Positions 11,161 to 24,300 of a DNA stretch of 64,000 nucleotides are shown here, one piece after another (position 1 is the stretch's first letter; each line of letters starts with the position of its first letter). Where the stretch lies: NCBI GenBank assembly GCA_000611775.1, contig KK106984.1:3821341-3885340 (forward strand), read 5' to 3'. The notes below the pieces were generated by a model. That model made no database searches. It saw nothing but the letters and a program-made list of their open reading frames with translations, and was not told the origin of the DNA. The position numbers were made by a program, and so were the translations under genes. Source of the DNA: Umbilicaria muhlenbergii. Its lineage: Eukaryota > Ascomycota > Lecanoromycetes > Umbilicariales > Umbilicariaceae.

Positions 11161-12716
11161 CTATGATGACGATGCCTGAGCCTCTGAATCTCCCAAGACC
11201 TGCCCCTGGCCCACCGCATGAAAGCCATTCAGAGTAACATTAACTGCGCCAGCTTGCACGAGCTACACCCAACAAGTCAGCACGATGTTTCTCTGACCCC
11301 ACCAAACGACCAGGTTTCAGCACTTACCGCACGACTCAAATCATCGATCAAGTCATCAGAGTCCTCAATGCCGACACAGAGCCTGATAATATCTTCGGGC
11401 ATATTTCTCTCCCTCCTCGTCTTCTCATCGATACTGGCATGACTCATCCGACATGGCATACTGATCAAGCTATTTACGCATCCAAAACTGACGCTGATGG
11501 CCCACAGCCTCGCCGCCTCCACAATGCGCTCACTGACTTTCACGTCACCGGTTTCGAAAGATAGGACAGCGCCCGCGCCGCGTGCCATGGAGTTGTGAAG
11601 AGCGTATTGCGGGTGCGATTTCAGACCTGGGTAGCGCACACGGAAGCCGTGGGATTCGAGGAATTCGGCGATGCGTTGCGCGTTGGATTGTTGCTGCTCG
11701 AGACGGACCTTGAGGGTTTTGACACCGCGCATCAGGAGCCAGGAGTCAAAAGGCGCCAAGCCACAACCCGAGGCATTGATGGTGAAATAGAGTTTATCGC
11801 CAAGCTTGGTGTCATTGACGGCTAGGACACCGGCCATGAGGTCGTGATGGCCAGAGAGGTACTTGGTGCCGCTTTCGTAGACGATGTCGGCGCCGAGGTC
11901 GAGCGGGTTTTGGAGGAGAGGGGATAGCATGGTGTTGTCTACAGCAACAATGGTGGTGGGATTGGCGGCGTGGGCGAGGGATGCGATTGTGGGGATGTCG
12001 ACGATCTTGATAAGGGGGTTTGTGGGCGTCTCGAGAAGGACCATGGCGGTTTTAGAGGAGAGGACGGCTGCGACGGCGGAAGATGTGGTGGTGTCAACGT
12101 GGTGTACGATGATTTCGCTGTTGGTAGCTAGGTATTTTAGCAGGCGATTTGTGCCGCCGTAAAGGTCGTCACCGGTGACTACTTCGTCGCCAGGCCGGAG
12201 AAGGCGGGTAATAACATCGAGGGCGCCCATGCCAGATGAGACGACGAGGGCGCGTTCAGCGGACATGATCTTGGCGAGATGACGCTCGAGATGGGTTCTT
12301 GTGGGATTTCCGGATCGTGTGTAGTCATATTCGCCTCCTCCGCCTCCCGATGTTTGTTTGAATGTCGCGGACTGTACGGCAAAGTAGCCTGTCAGCCTCT
12401 GAGTCACAAAATACCGCCGCCGTTGACCAATGCTGTCCCGTCGAGCGCAGAGAGCCACTTGGCCCGGTTCCATCGCTTCCATCTATTGTAGGTCCCTTAC
12501 CTGATATATCGGCACACTGCTTGCATTGTATTGATCACTGCTTTCCGTGTACACCAGCTCTGTCGCCAAAGCGTATCTTTTGCCACTGCGCGGGCTTGAT
12601 GGGGCGGGCGAAGGAGGTAGATCGTGACCGTCTAGGTCTATCTTTGACAAGGCTTTACTGAGAGCGGTCGCCTTTCCTGGCGCTCTGGGACTTGGAGGTG
12701 TTCCGGAGCCAGACAT
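11161..12716 (-). CDS. metG: Cystathionine beta-lyase (PLP enzyme of methionine synthesis)
   Basis: Three exons, 12716-12501, 12371-11328 and 11262-11161, encode 453 residues. Splicing rebuilds VPIYQ|SATFKQ at the first junction and LSRA|LVQAGAV at the second; both introns have GTAAG donors. The Cys/Met-metabolism PLP fold is plain: YTRSGNPTR, the aspartate segment AVDNTM, and SGTKYLSGHHD, where Lys-242 should bind PLP. The enzyme cleaves cystathionine to homocysteine, pyruvate and ammonia. I choose beta-lyase (A. nidulans metG / yeast STR3) over gamma-lyase because SGHHDLMAGVLAV and the RYPGLKSHPQY...MARGAGAVLSFETGD text fit that fungal group. The first 60 residues are proline/serine-rich and not conserved. 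Confidence 0.9.
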
Positions 12717-13304
12717 GGTAGCGTTGACGGAGAGGTACTGCTGGCTACCGATCCGGTGGGTGAAGAACGGCAGAAGCTTTCAGGCGTAATTGACCGTCGA
12801 TGGCGGTGGTGGAACAGCCTTTGCTCCGGTGTACGTTCACAATATCCGTCCCAATCTGCTGTGTGGAGTTCGACAAGTGCGAGTAGACAATGCGAAGCCC
12901 TTCGTTGCCTGAAATTGGGCGAATGTACGTGGTAGCTCCGTACATCGGATGCTTTGTATCATAACCTCGCTGACGCCATTTTAGCGACTTACGCGGTTGG
13001 GTATGCACTGGTATGAACAGTCGCGCGTGTACTCAGTACTACGTAGCTAGACCGAGGTATCGGGCTTTGTCAAAAGGATATGAACGGCACATCGCGTTGT
13101 CCATATGTCATGTCAGGAGGCTTGCGGTCAACCAGCAAGATACTGCCTTTGACTTGTTTGGAAGGAGTACTTTCGAATAAGTAGATATATCTAAAGGCCC
13201 CAGGCTCCGATTGCTCCAACGCTGTTATGCAAAGTCCTGCCTCAACATTCCTCTACCTAACGCCATGGCCCATGCAACATACAATAAATTCTTGGGTATC
13301 GTAG
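12717..13304. other. Intergenic, promoter of metG and 3' flank of MSP1
   Basis: No supported gene. An 87-codon minus frame (13008-12745) has no recognisable domain and lies where the metG promoter is expected. Confidence 0.5.
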
Positions 13305-14689
13305 CTAATCCATTGATTCTTCCGTGTCTTCCATCTCTTCGGTCTCTGACACTTCAGAGATTTCCGAGTCGGTCTTGGCGGCCTTGACATTCGTCTTCTC
13401 TGGCAACACCTGCATTCCGCCAGCAGAGCCGAAGAAATCCCCGGTTCGAAGCCCTCTAACATCGTCAGGATTGACTGCATCCATTCGTGCACCAGATGCT
13501 TTCTTTGCCCGGATAAATTCCCGAACTGGTACCATTGCAGCATCACGGCAAGCTTCTTTGATATCGCTCCCAGACATTCCTGCCATCACGCGAACCAAAT
13601 ACTCAAGGTCGAAGTGAGCCTTGTCAATCTTGGTGTCTTTAAGCACCAAGCCTAGGATGCGTAACCTCTGCGAGGCTGACGGTAGTGAAACGGGGAATTT
13701 CTTCGGCATGCGACGTAATATGGCTTCATCAATATCCTGTATTCGATTAGTTGCGCCAAGTATGAGGATTCGCTGCGGCTCTCCCGAAGCGTTCGCGGAG
13801 GACAGCCCGTCCCAGTGTGTCATGAACTCGGCCTTGACCATTCCACTAGCTTCGTGTTCGCCGCTTCGTCTTGTGCCGAGTACGGCATCTATCTCGTCGA
13901 TAAAAACGATAGTTGGCTGAAGCTTCCTCGCCAATGAGAAGACCGCATTAACTAGTTTATTTGAGTCGCCGTACCATTTCTCGGTCAAGGTCGATATATG
14001 CAGATTGATGAACGTAGCGCCGCTTTCATTGGCCAGAGCTTTTGCTAACATTGTCTTTCCGCAACCTGGAGGGCCATACAAGAGAACGCCCGATGGCGCA
14101 GATAGCAGTGACGATGAGTGTGCGTAGAGATGTGGCATCGTCAGTGGATAGATGACTGATTCTTTAAGCTCTTCTATAATCTGGTTGAGGCCACCGATAT
14201 CTTTTTACGTTGTCCCAGGTCAGCGTACGTTAACCACGAAAACGTGCATCCACCCTCACCATCAAATGAAACTGGTATATCCTCCGGCGCAACAACTTCC
14301 ATTGCAATCATTTGCTCATATTGATTGAGTTCAAGATCCTCCTTTCTGGTCCTATGACTGCTGGTATCTTCACTTTTGTGATCTTCCCCAATTTCCGGGC
14401 CATCTAACCGCCGAAGAACGGCGGCGGCAGCTGATTTCCGGTGAGCTTGCTCTTTTTTGTCTTCAGGTTCCAAGCGTGCCATAGCATAGCGGACGAGGTA
14501 GTAGACGGAGACATTCTATGGAACATAATGTCAGCCTCCACGCTGATACCTAAAGGCTCTCGCCAATATGAAGTGCCGATTGTGACCGGAGCAGTTGGCC
14601 CGGGGATCACACAGTGGATTACCTACGGCAGCCGCGATTAATATAAGATCTTGTAGAAACCCCAGCTTCCGTCCTGGTGACGTTGACAT
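13305..14689 (-). CDS. MSP1: Msp1/ATAD1 mitochondrial outer-membrane AAA ATPase
   Basis: Three exons, 14689-14627, 14515-14260 and 14200-13305, encode 404 residues. Exon 1 starts an N-terminal membrane anchor (LGFLQDLILIAAA|NVSVYYLVRYAM). The linker leads to IPVSFDDIGGL, Walker A GPPGCGKT (near 150), the aromatic pore loop KWYGDSNK, Walker B IVFIDEID, and the second region of homology ending ILRRMPKKF. Msp1 pulls mislocalised tail-anchored proteins out of the outer membrane. The last 40 residues are an acidic serine/glutamate tail. It is divergent from CSM1 with a 287-bp spacer. The first intron donor is taken as GTAGGT, which keeps the anchor in frame. Confidence 0.92.
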
Positions 14690-14976
14690 GATCGTTATCG
14701 GCACAGGAATGATCAGTGGGCCTGCGACGAGAACACACGGGTTGGAGGTATTGCGGTTTGGCCTGCTAGATCGCCACGATTGAACGATCAAGCCACATCA
14801 GCCTTACGGGGAAACACGCTAACGGGAGGCGCGATGGCGGCGCGAGTTCCAGCTTCAACTTCCGATTTGTTTACAGTGATTTGCGCTGCACGATTGAGCT
14901 TTGTCAAGAAAGACTGACCCTATACTCGGAGCGGGCAGGAAGCTGAAGCTACTCTACGACTTCTTTGCTGTTCATA
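14690..14976. promoter_or_regulatory. Shared divergent promoter of MSP1 and CSM1
   Basis: These 287 bp separate two start codons on opposite strands and must contain both promoters. No clear TATA box or repeated operator-like site is visible to me. Confidence 0.5.
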
Positions 14977-16707
14977 ATGCCGAAGACTAAGGCAGTTGCA
15001 TCCCTATCAGGCTTGATCGATTCCGACGTCGAAGACAGTGCCCTACACAGCGATGTAGATATGATGCCAACACCAGATTCAAATCAAGAAAATGCCGCGC
15101 CTGCAAAGAAAGGTCGAGGGAGACAGAAGGCTGCCACCAGCAAGTTCACGAAACCCAAGCGACGTGTAAGTGGGGGTTCAGTGGCAGGCAAGAAAGCGGG
15201 ACCTGCGAAGAAAGCTGCGGCGAAGAGAGCACCATTGAAAGAGCAAGCAAATCAGCAGCAAGCCAGCGACACCGAAGAAGTTGATGATTTCAAAGATCAG
15301 GGACAGGACAAAACGGACTCGATGGCTGCCATCTCGATCGACGAGCCTGACGGATCAGCGCAGGTGGGAAAACCCAAAGGAAAGCGAGGCAGGCCAGCGG
15401 CAAAACCCAAACAAGCCATTGAGGACAGTACGTTGAAAAAGGCCAACGCTACTGAAAAGGACGGAGAGTTCGAATATACCCCCACAGTCGTCCGGCAGAG
15501 CAAAGGCGTAAAGAAAGCTTCAGCCGCCGGGAGGCCAGCCGCTAGCAAATCTAAGTCGTCGGTCGAGCCGACAGTATCACAGAAAGTTATACCTGAGACC
15601 CAAGAAGTCCCCATGGACATCGATGAGACAGCACTACCCGAGGAGGACGAGGAAATCGAGGAGACAGCGCCACAGTCTGTCTTTCGACAGGCCCGTCATG
15701 CCCCCACCAAGTCGCGGCAACCACAAGCTGCTGTTTCCAGGAGGCGGGCTGGGAGCGCTTCTGATACCGAGAGAACAGGCAATGACGCGGCTACGCGGCG
15801 AAAGTTGGGAGAAATGACCAAGAAGTTTGAGAATCTTGACCTAAAGTATCGAAACCTGCGGGAGGTGGGCATTAAAGAAGCAGAGACAAACTTTGAGAAG
15901 CTAAAGAAACAGTCCGAGGACGGGACCAAAGGTGCGGGTTTCGTACTGATTGGAAGCAACGAATTCAGCACTGACTGGGCACAGCCGCGAATGACTTGAT
16001 AGCTTCCTTGAAAAAGGAAGTGGTAGCACAAAAGGCATTGGCACAAGAATCGCGTGCGCTTCAGAAGCAGATCAGCAGTAGGGACGCAGAGCTCGCCAAG
16101 GCTCAGACCAAGATTACTCAGCTCACTTCATCTTTATCGGAGTCACAAAACGAGAATAAAGCGCTCCAAGCCAAGCTAGCAGCTTCGCGAACCGCCTCCG
16201 CTTCGGTTGAAAGCGTTCATGCTAAGACACCAGGCAGCGCCATGAAAGGCAAGGGTCAAACGAGGACAATAATGGTCGGCAGCGCTGAGGCCGCGCATGC
16301 TGCTCAGGTGGCACAGCTCAAAGAGGATCTATACAGTGATCTGACTGGACTGATCTTACGTGGGGTGGAGAGAGGAGATGATGCCGACGTCTACGATTGC
16401 ATCCAGACCGGCCGCAACGGGAGTAAGTAGTCCGGAGGTTGGTGATTGGGCCGCTGACACTAACGGAGGCATTGTAGCTCTCCATTTCAAATTAGCAGTT
16501 GCCAATGATAGTGATGGCAAAGGCAATAGCTACGAAGACACCGAGTTCCAGTACACGCCACGACTAGACAGCAACCGCGATCGAGACTTGCTGGAGCTGC
16601 TTCCAGATTATCTCAGCGAGGAAATCACTTTCTCGAGGATGAACGCGGCGAAGTTCTACGGCAGGGTGGTGGAGACGTTGACGAAGAAGCGGGTTGAGGA
16701 GGAATGA
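14977..16707 (+). CDS. CSM1: Monopolin complex subunit Csm1/Pcs1
   Basis: Three exons, 14977-15931, 15985-16422 and 16478-16707, encode 540 residues. The first 250 residues are a basic, low-complexity tail with AT-hook-like PKGKRGRPAAKP and many Lys/Ala/Glu runs. A coiled coil follows (about 280-390: KLGEMTKKFENLDLKYRNLREVGIKEAETNFEKL and on). The C-terminal globular Csm1 domain (about 420-540) includes LYSDLTGLILRGVERGDDADVYDCIQTG, FKLAVA and EFQYTP. In yeasts this subunit dimerises by the coiled coil and crosslinks kinetochore/rDNA partners. The first intron (53 nt) carries an in-frame stop, which proves splicing is needed. An upstream TTG in frame is ignored because ATG at 14977 follows closely. 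Confidence 0.9.
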
Positions 16708-17204
16708 TTAGTGGCAGTTCACGTACAGTTTGGCGTTTATGAAGGTCGATGGAAAGGTCGATAGGGAGGAATGGAGTTACTCTTTTGGTCGTGTGGTTAT
16801 ACGATTCTCGCATGCGTGGCGGACACCGAGGGTTCACTGGAAGGTCTTTCTGGTGTTTGCAGCCACCGGCGTAGTTCTCAGAGGGCCGTTTGCTCTGGAC
16901 TACAAACAATTCTATGTATTCCATTCAGATAACAATGCTTGTCATCATAGTAATTCGTAGCGTGTGGAACAGCGATACATGCTGTTGATGGAGTTGAGAG
17001 GATGCGCATGCCGGCTAGACGTTGCACTAAAGGTACTGAACGTGGCTTGCCACGTGTTTGCGCGCCTGTGTGAAACCTCTCCTGCATGTCAATCTCGCAT
17101 CCCGTCCAAATGGAACACCAACCACGCATGCCATGAGGCTTACCAACCCCTATCAACGACCCTCAAGTTGACCTGTTTGGGGGGTGTTCCATTCACTCAT
17201 TACG
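16708..17204. other. Intergenic, MCD4 promoter side
   Basis: No gene seen. This is the 3' flank of CSM1 followed by the leader of MCD4. Short frames on both strands have no domain. Confidence 0.5.
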
Positions 17205-20200
17205 ATGGCACGCCTTAATCGATTCGGCTTCCTAGGGGTGGCCGTGGTCTTCCACTTGATATACATGTACTCGATTTTCGACATCTACTTCGTGAGCCCC
17301 ATTGTTAGTGGAATGAGACCATTCGCGGTAGAAAGACCAGCAGATTCCCAAGCTCCTGCAAAACGACTGGTGCTTTTTGTAGGTGACGGTTTGCGCGCAG
17401 ATAAAGCCTTCCAATCCTTCCCTGATCCATCGCCCTCAGATCCGAATGCGCCTGGCGCCCTGGAACCCCAACCTCTAGCGCCGTTTCTTCGTTCTCGTGT
17501 GCTCGAACATGGAACGTTTGGGGTCTCTCATACTAGAATGCCAACAGAGTCACGGCCCGGTCACGTTGCTCTCATTGCGGGGCTCTATGAAGATGTTTCA
17601 GCGGTGACGACGGGGTGGAAGCTCAATCCCGTCAACTTTGATAGCGTATTCAACCGAAGCCGGCACACGTGGAGTTGGGGTAGCCCGGACATATTACCGA
17701 TGTTCAGAGAGGGAGCTGTGCCAGGAAAAGTTGATGCTGAGGTCTATGGAGAAGAGGCGGAGGATTTCACCCAGGGTATGAGCATGGAAAGCCCATACAG
17801 GATAGCTAGGATGGCTGATGGCTAGTAGACGCAACACAATTGGATGTTTGGGTGTTTGACAAAGTCAAAGAGATGTTCAAGTCCGCCACTAAAAACTCGA
17901 CGTTGGATACTGCCCTTCGGGAAGACAAGAACGTTTTTTTCCTACACCTGCTTGGTCTTGACACTACAGGACATGCCTACCGTCCGTATTCCAAGGAGTA
18001 TCTTCACAACATCAAGATTGTAGACGAGGGGGTCAAGGAGATTACGAAATTGGCCGAGGACTTCTATGGAGATGGCCAAACCGCATTCGTCTTCACTGCC
18101 GACCATGGCATGAGCGATTGGGGGAGCCACGGAGACGGCCACCCAGATAATACTCGTACTCCACTGATAGCATGGGGATCTGGTATAGCGAAGCCGGTCA
18201 TCAGTGAAGCAGCCAAAGCGCCGGGACACGAGGATGGCTTCTCGGCCGATTGGGGACTTGATCAGGTACAGAGACACGACGTGGCTCAAGCTGATGTAGC
18301 TGCTCTTATGGCATATATAGCAGGGCTCGAGTTCCCGGTAAACTCGGTCGGCGTGCTTCCTTTGGCATATATAGCTGGAGACCAAAAAGAAAAGGCCGAG
18401 GCTGCTTTCGTCAACGCACAAGGCATAATGGAGATGTACCGTGTCAAAGAGGAGCAGAAGAAGTCTACTGAGCTAAAGTATAGGCCGTATGCACCTCTAG
18501 GTGACGAAGAGCACTCCGTGGAGTACCGAGTGGCAGAAATCAGGCGGATGATCGAGGCAGAGCAGTACGAGGAAGCCATTGAGAAGAGTAAGGATCTGCT
18601 CGAACTCGGTCTCCAAGGTCTGCGATACCTCCAGACGTACGACTGGCTGTTCCTTCGAGCACTTGTAACAGCTGGGTATCTCGGCTGGATTGCATTTGCG
18701 GTTACTACTGTCATTGATCTACATGTCTTGCAAGGCAAGACCGAGACATCTAGAAACATCTTTACCGTTATAATTTTCAGCTCACTCGGGGTCGCCCTTT
18801 TCTCAGTCCTCTGGGTGCAGAAGTCACCAGTCGCTTATTACGCATATGCTGCATTTCCGCTTGTTTTCTGGGAGGAAGTGATAGCGAGGAGAGCTGCTCT
18901 TGTCGCCGGGAAAAGTGTGCTTTTAGGCAAGGCAAAGTCCAGACACGAGACCATCTCATTGGCAGTAGAAGCATTGGCATTTGCGGGGCTCTTGGAAGCG
19001 CTTGTAAGTATTAGCCACTTCCTACGGTAGTCGGTGCTCTCTACACACGCAGGCCAGCTTATTTTCCCTTTCAGGTCTTATCATATTTCGTTCGAGAGTT
19101 GTACACGGTTTGTTTCCTCTTGGCCGCATTGTGGCCAGCATTCTATGGACAGGAGTTCTACGTCCATAATAAAGTTCTAATAGCGACTTGGGCTGTCGCA
19201 TGTTTTTTGATGAGCACATTCACCCTGCTGCCGGTTGTGAAGGTGGAGGATACCAATGTAATGTAAGCACAAGGCATCTTCTCCTTTGCCATTACCACCT
19301 CTTCCGCAATCTGGTTACCAAAGTCGCTTTGCCCCAGCGCTGTATGCCCCTCTTTGCCAGACCTGTTCACCCTTGTACAGTTCAACTGGATTCATTCTGA
19401 TCTTCGGCGTCAACAGTCTAATCGGCGGGTTTCTTATGCTGTTAGTCGGTGTACTATATTTGTTATTTGAGAAGAGCATTACTTCTTCATCACCATCCAG
19501 CAGCAAGGGTCTGGCATCACCGACTGCTGAGGGTCTTTCGCGAGTCATCGTCGGAGTGCAGATTGGTTTGATCTTCCTGGCCATGGTTGTCACACGATCT
19601 AGCGTTTCCTCGCTGCAGGCAAAGCGGGGCTTGCCACTGGGCAATCAGGTAATGGGATGGATCGTGCTAAGTAAGTGCATCTTGAGTGGACAAATCAGGG
19701 ATCAAAATCATTAACTATAAGCACAGTAACCTCATTATCAATACCATTCTTACACAGTCTCCAACCAAGCAATCATTACCTTCACCGACTTATCATCATC
19801 TTCCTCACCTTCTCCCCAGTCTTTATCATACTTACAATCTCATACGAGGGCCTCTTCTACTTCGTCTTCTGTGGCACTCTTCTCACCTGGGTCCGCTTAG
19901 AGCATCACATTTATACGTTCACCACGGTCCAACAGCCGTCGCCTCCAAGCCCAACTCCTTCACCAAAGCCACTAGGACCAGCCATATCCGCCATCTCCTC
20001 TCAACTCTCATCGCCCGACGGAGGCTCGCAATACCGTGCTCTGAGGTTGTCAGATGCCCGCATTGCCCTCTTCTTCTTCTTTCTTCTTCAGTCCGCGTTC
20101 TTCAGTACCGGCAACATCGCCTCCATATCTTCTTTCAGCCTTGACAGTGTCTACCGGCTGATACCTGTCTTCGACCCGTTTTCGCAGGCGGCCCTTCTAG

Positions 20201-20568
20201 TACTTAAGTTGCTTATTCCGTTCGCTGTAATGTCAGCAAACCTCGGTATTTTAAATCGAAGACTGGGCGTTGCACCGAGCAGTCTCTTCATGGTGGTGAT
20301 GGCCATCAGTGATGTCCTCACGATGAACTTCTTTTGGATGGTTAGAGATGAAGGGAGCTGGTTAGATATCGGTACGAGCATTAGTCATTTCTGCATTGCA
20401 AGTTTGCTTTGTGTATTCGTAGCAGGGCTGGAGTTCATGAGTGAGGTGTTTGTTAGCGGAGTCGACGTTGGTCTGGAGCAGGGAGGGAGGAAGATGAAGA
20501 CGGCGGAGGAGAGTTTGCTCCACGGCAACGGAGATTTGAAGACGAACGGGGTAGCTGAAGGAAGCTGA
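17205..20568 (+). CDS. MCD4: GPI ethanolamine phosphate transferase 1
   Basis: Five exons, 17205-17775, 17829-19003, 19075-19262, 19381-19670 and 19727-20568, encode 1021 residues, the usual size of Mcd4. An N-terminal membrane helix (8-30) precedes the lumenal alkaline-phosphatase-like domain: metal ligand Asp-61 in [10 protein letters not shown], nucleophile Thr-114 in [26 protein letters not shown] and [16 protein letters not shown]. The second half holds many membrane spans with the family text [14 protein letters not shown]. The enzyme adds phosphoethanolamine to the first mannose of GPI anchors in the ER. The third and fourth introns (118 and 56 nt) were placed by phase and by continuity with [12 protein letters not shown]; these two junctions are the least certain. 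The C-tail past the last helix is charged. Confidence 0.93.
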
Positions 20569-21340
20569 TCCGCCCAAGTGCTGTTGACAATATATTTAGA
20601 ACCTTCTGAAACATGGCCACCCGGTAGTTCATGCAGGACTCCTAGCATAATACTGTTCCGTCCCAAGGTAGGTCGATTCGATGTGTTTTTACCTAGGATG
20701 AAATCAATCGAATGCCCGGGTTGCTTGGAAGGTTAAGTGGAAGAGAAGTACCTAGGTACGGGAGCACCCATGTCCAAGCGGCTACATGAAGTGAATTGCT
20801 ACTGAAGACGAGCACGCGTCCTCGCCATCAAACAGGACTGCAGTCTCACACGCATCTACGATCTGAGGCGCACGATCTTAGATGTTGGGGGAAACAGCGT
20901 ACAATCCAGACACAATCCGATTACCAAATCCGTTATGCGGCTAACCTGCAGAGAGAAGCAGAGGTGTCGTAAGGTACATGTAGCTAACAGAGCAGGAGTG
21001 TAGAAGGGAAGCGGAGGAGAACGCGGAGGTAAGAGCGGAGGCCAGGCGGGAGCTAGGCTGCAGGGGCTGCTAGGCTGCTGCTCGAGCGCTGGGCAAAGGC
21101 GCAAAACCCCACACGAGACAGCAGCCGGCCTCCTCGCTTGGCAGCTGGAACGGCAGGGTCCGGTAAGGTAGATCACAATGGCCTAAAGAGTGCGTAAGGT
21201 AAGGTCTGGAGGGAGGTGGAACCCGTAAAAGTCCGACTCTGCGTCGTCACTCCCAACCGTGGTGATGCGTCGGGGCGAACAGGAACAAGAACAAGAATAC
21301 AAGAAGGTGAGAAGCTGATCGAGGGTGACAGACCGTCACT
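20569..21340. other. Upstream region of the CTF1-type regulator
   Basis: No supported gene. It is GC-rich toward the right end and contains a 12-bp palindrome GTACCTAGGTAC at 20748-20759. It likely holds the promoter and a long leader for the gene starting at 21341. Confidence 0.45.
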
Positions 21341-24300
21341 ATGGCTGCACTCTCCAACGGACAAGCAGCCGATGGCCCACTGCCAAACACCACCGCTGCA
21401 CCAAATTCGCAAACACCCGGCCACCCCAGCTTTAGAAGGTAGGTCCGGACTTGGAAGCCACCATTGTTAGAAAAAGGGACGCGCTGATGGTGTCTTTCAA
21501 CATGACAGGCAACGCGCATCCAGAGCTTGTGAGGTAAGGTTCCAAGACACTTCTGTGCCATCGTCAATGGTGACGAAGCCTCGGCACCTCGGTCTATGCT
21601 AATTCATCCTTTGGTGACAGACGTGCCATGCGCGAAAGGTGAGCCACTCACTACCAATCATCTTGAATCGAGGCGCTTTACAAGACCACCAGTTGGCTGA
21701 AAGGCGGTACTTAGGTGCGATGCGACGCTGCGAGTCTAGGCGTGCCGTGTACCAATTGCGTTGCCTTCTCCATCGAATGCAAGATTCCCGCACCGAAGAG
21801 GAAGAAGACCCAGAACAGGACGAAAGATTCGGATAGGTAGTGTAGCCCTTCTCTGAGTGCAGCGCATCCAGTCCACCTTACTGATTCACGGTCAGTGAGC
21901 GGGGCGATTCTGTTCATGCACATTCCCCCAAGCCAGAATCGCCGGGAGCCTACACCGCCATCCGAGGAACTACGGTGTACAATACTCCAGATGGCATGCC
22001 AGTTACCTCGCTGTCCGATGCTCAAGCCGCACAGCAGGCTACGCACAATACGCACTACACCCAGTTCATGAAACCCAAGTTCGCAAGAGCCCCCATAAAA
22101 GAAGCAGGGAGAGTGGCATATCTTGGCGAATCATCAAATTTGTCGTTGCTAGTACACGACAGACATGGAACCACGGATGTCGTGCACTATCCGCTGCCAG
22201 ACACAGTCAAAGGGACAAGAGCTAGGATGACCGAGTTGGACAATGTGGAGATCGACATTCTACATCAGAGAGGGGCATTTCTACTGCCTCCAAGGGCGCT
22301 GTGCAATGAGCTTGTCGAGTCTTTCTTCAAGTGGGTAGCTCCAATTGTGCCAGTCATCAACCGTAGTCGATTCATGCGGCGGTACCGAGATAATAAGAAT
22401 CCACCTTCACTACTCCTACTGCAAGCAATGTTGCTTGCTGGGTCTAGAGTGTGCACAAATCCACAGTTGATGGATGCAAATGGGTCCACGACACCTGCGG
22501 CGATGACTTTCTACAAGCGCGCTAAGGCACTGTATGATGCCAACTACGAGGATGACCGTGTCACAATCGTTCAGGCTCTAGTCTTGATGGGGTGGTACTG
22601 GGAAGGCCCCGAGGGTACGTAGAAGCTGGATGTGATCTCGATTGGTCAAAGTTATCTGACATCTCCGCAGACGTAACGAAAAACGTCTTCTATTGGAGCA
22701 GAGTTGCTACCATTGTTGCGCAAGGGTCCGGAATGCATAGAAGGTAAGCATAACCTTCGATCTGATGTCATAAAGCTAAGCCATCAAAGCGTTGAAGGAT
22801 CACAGCTCAGCAAAGCAGACAAACGCCTTTGGAAGCGAATATGGTGGACACTGTTTACCAGAGATCGATCGGTGGCTGTTGCGTTAGGGCGGCCCGTCCA
22901 CATTAATACCGAAGACTCCGATGTCGAAATGGTGTCGGAAGAAGACTTCATAGAGGACGAACTCGACTTTCCAGCGGAACAGTCACCAGATCCGGTACAT
23001 GTACAGTTTTTCCTCCAATATGTGAAACTCTGCGAGATTATGGGCCTGGTCCTGTCGCAGCAATACTCCGTGGCATCCAAGGCACGCAGGCAGAACGCCA
23101 TCGATCTTACCCACAGCGATATGGCTTTGGCACACTGGCTACAGCATTGCCCAAAGCAGGTATACTGGGAGAAGCCGAGGCATCATTTTTGGTCTGCCCT
23201 CCTCCATTCGAATTACTAGTAAGCCGCGTCCCACTGCCGCAATTAACGCAATTGCTGACTATCAGCAGTACCACGCTCTGCCTCTTGCACAGAGCTCATA
23301 TGCCTCCCGCGACATCTCAATCCGATACGCAATCCAATGGCTATCCCACGGATGCCGCTTATCCTTCACGCAACATCGCTTTCCAAGCCGCAGGAATGAT
23401 CACCTCAATTGTGGAGAACCTCATCGAACATGATGAACTTCGATATACTCCCGCTTTCATGTGAGCCCTGATTCCGATCATAAGTTCTATCGGCGCTGAC
23501 TTCGATAATAGCGTTTACAGCCTTTTTTCCGCATTGATCATGCATGTCTATCAGATGCGTTCACCAGTACCATCGATTGTCGCTGCGACGCAAGCGAGAA
23601 TACATGTCTGCATGTATGCTATGAAGGAGGTCTCGAAGGTATGGCTAGTGGCGAAGATGGTTCATACCCTGTTCGAATCTATCCTAGGTAACAAGGTGCT
23701 GGAGGAGAGACTACAAAAAGCAGCGGGTAGGAGGCACAAGAGGCCACGGCTCGATTCATCGCAGATTCCGAGCAGGGAAGAACCGCAGCAAAAGCGCAAG
23801 TATGATGACCTTGAACTTGGTTTCAGTGGTACTCCAGCCCCACAGGTCTCGTACGAACGATCACGACCACAAACTCCAGCGGTTACTCCATCCAGGGAAC
23901 TTGGAACCCCACATTTAGGAGCGCCGGGCACTACCTCGACGCCATCAGCTCACCTTCGCCAACCCAATGACACTTTTATGGGTAGTGGCAATTCGCGCAA
24001 CAACACTCGTCCTCCGACACCCTTCAACCCGTCCTATTCTGTACCTGCCAGCCCACCAGAGTTATATCTCGTCACTCGCAGTTCACCGCCAATCTCTCAG
24101 AGCCTTTGGGAGAATTTCCAGCCCGACCAGCTCTTCCCAGATGGCACGAACATGTCGATCCCCCATTATTCCAACACGAACCAGCAGAATCTCGACCCGC
24201 AGCTGCAGATGTCGATGCAGAGCCCCAATCTACAGCAACACTCTCAGATGCCAGGCCAACAACTACCTTCACGCGGTACGCGCGGGTCACAAGATGCCAC

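Noticed and set aside
20748-20759. 12-bp palindrome GTACCTAGGTAC
   Set aside because: This length is expected by chance in 64 kb; there is no repeat of it near related genes.
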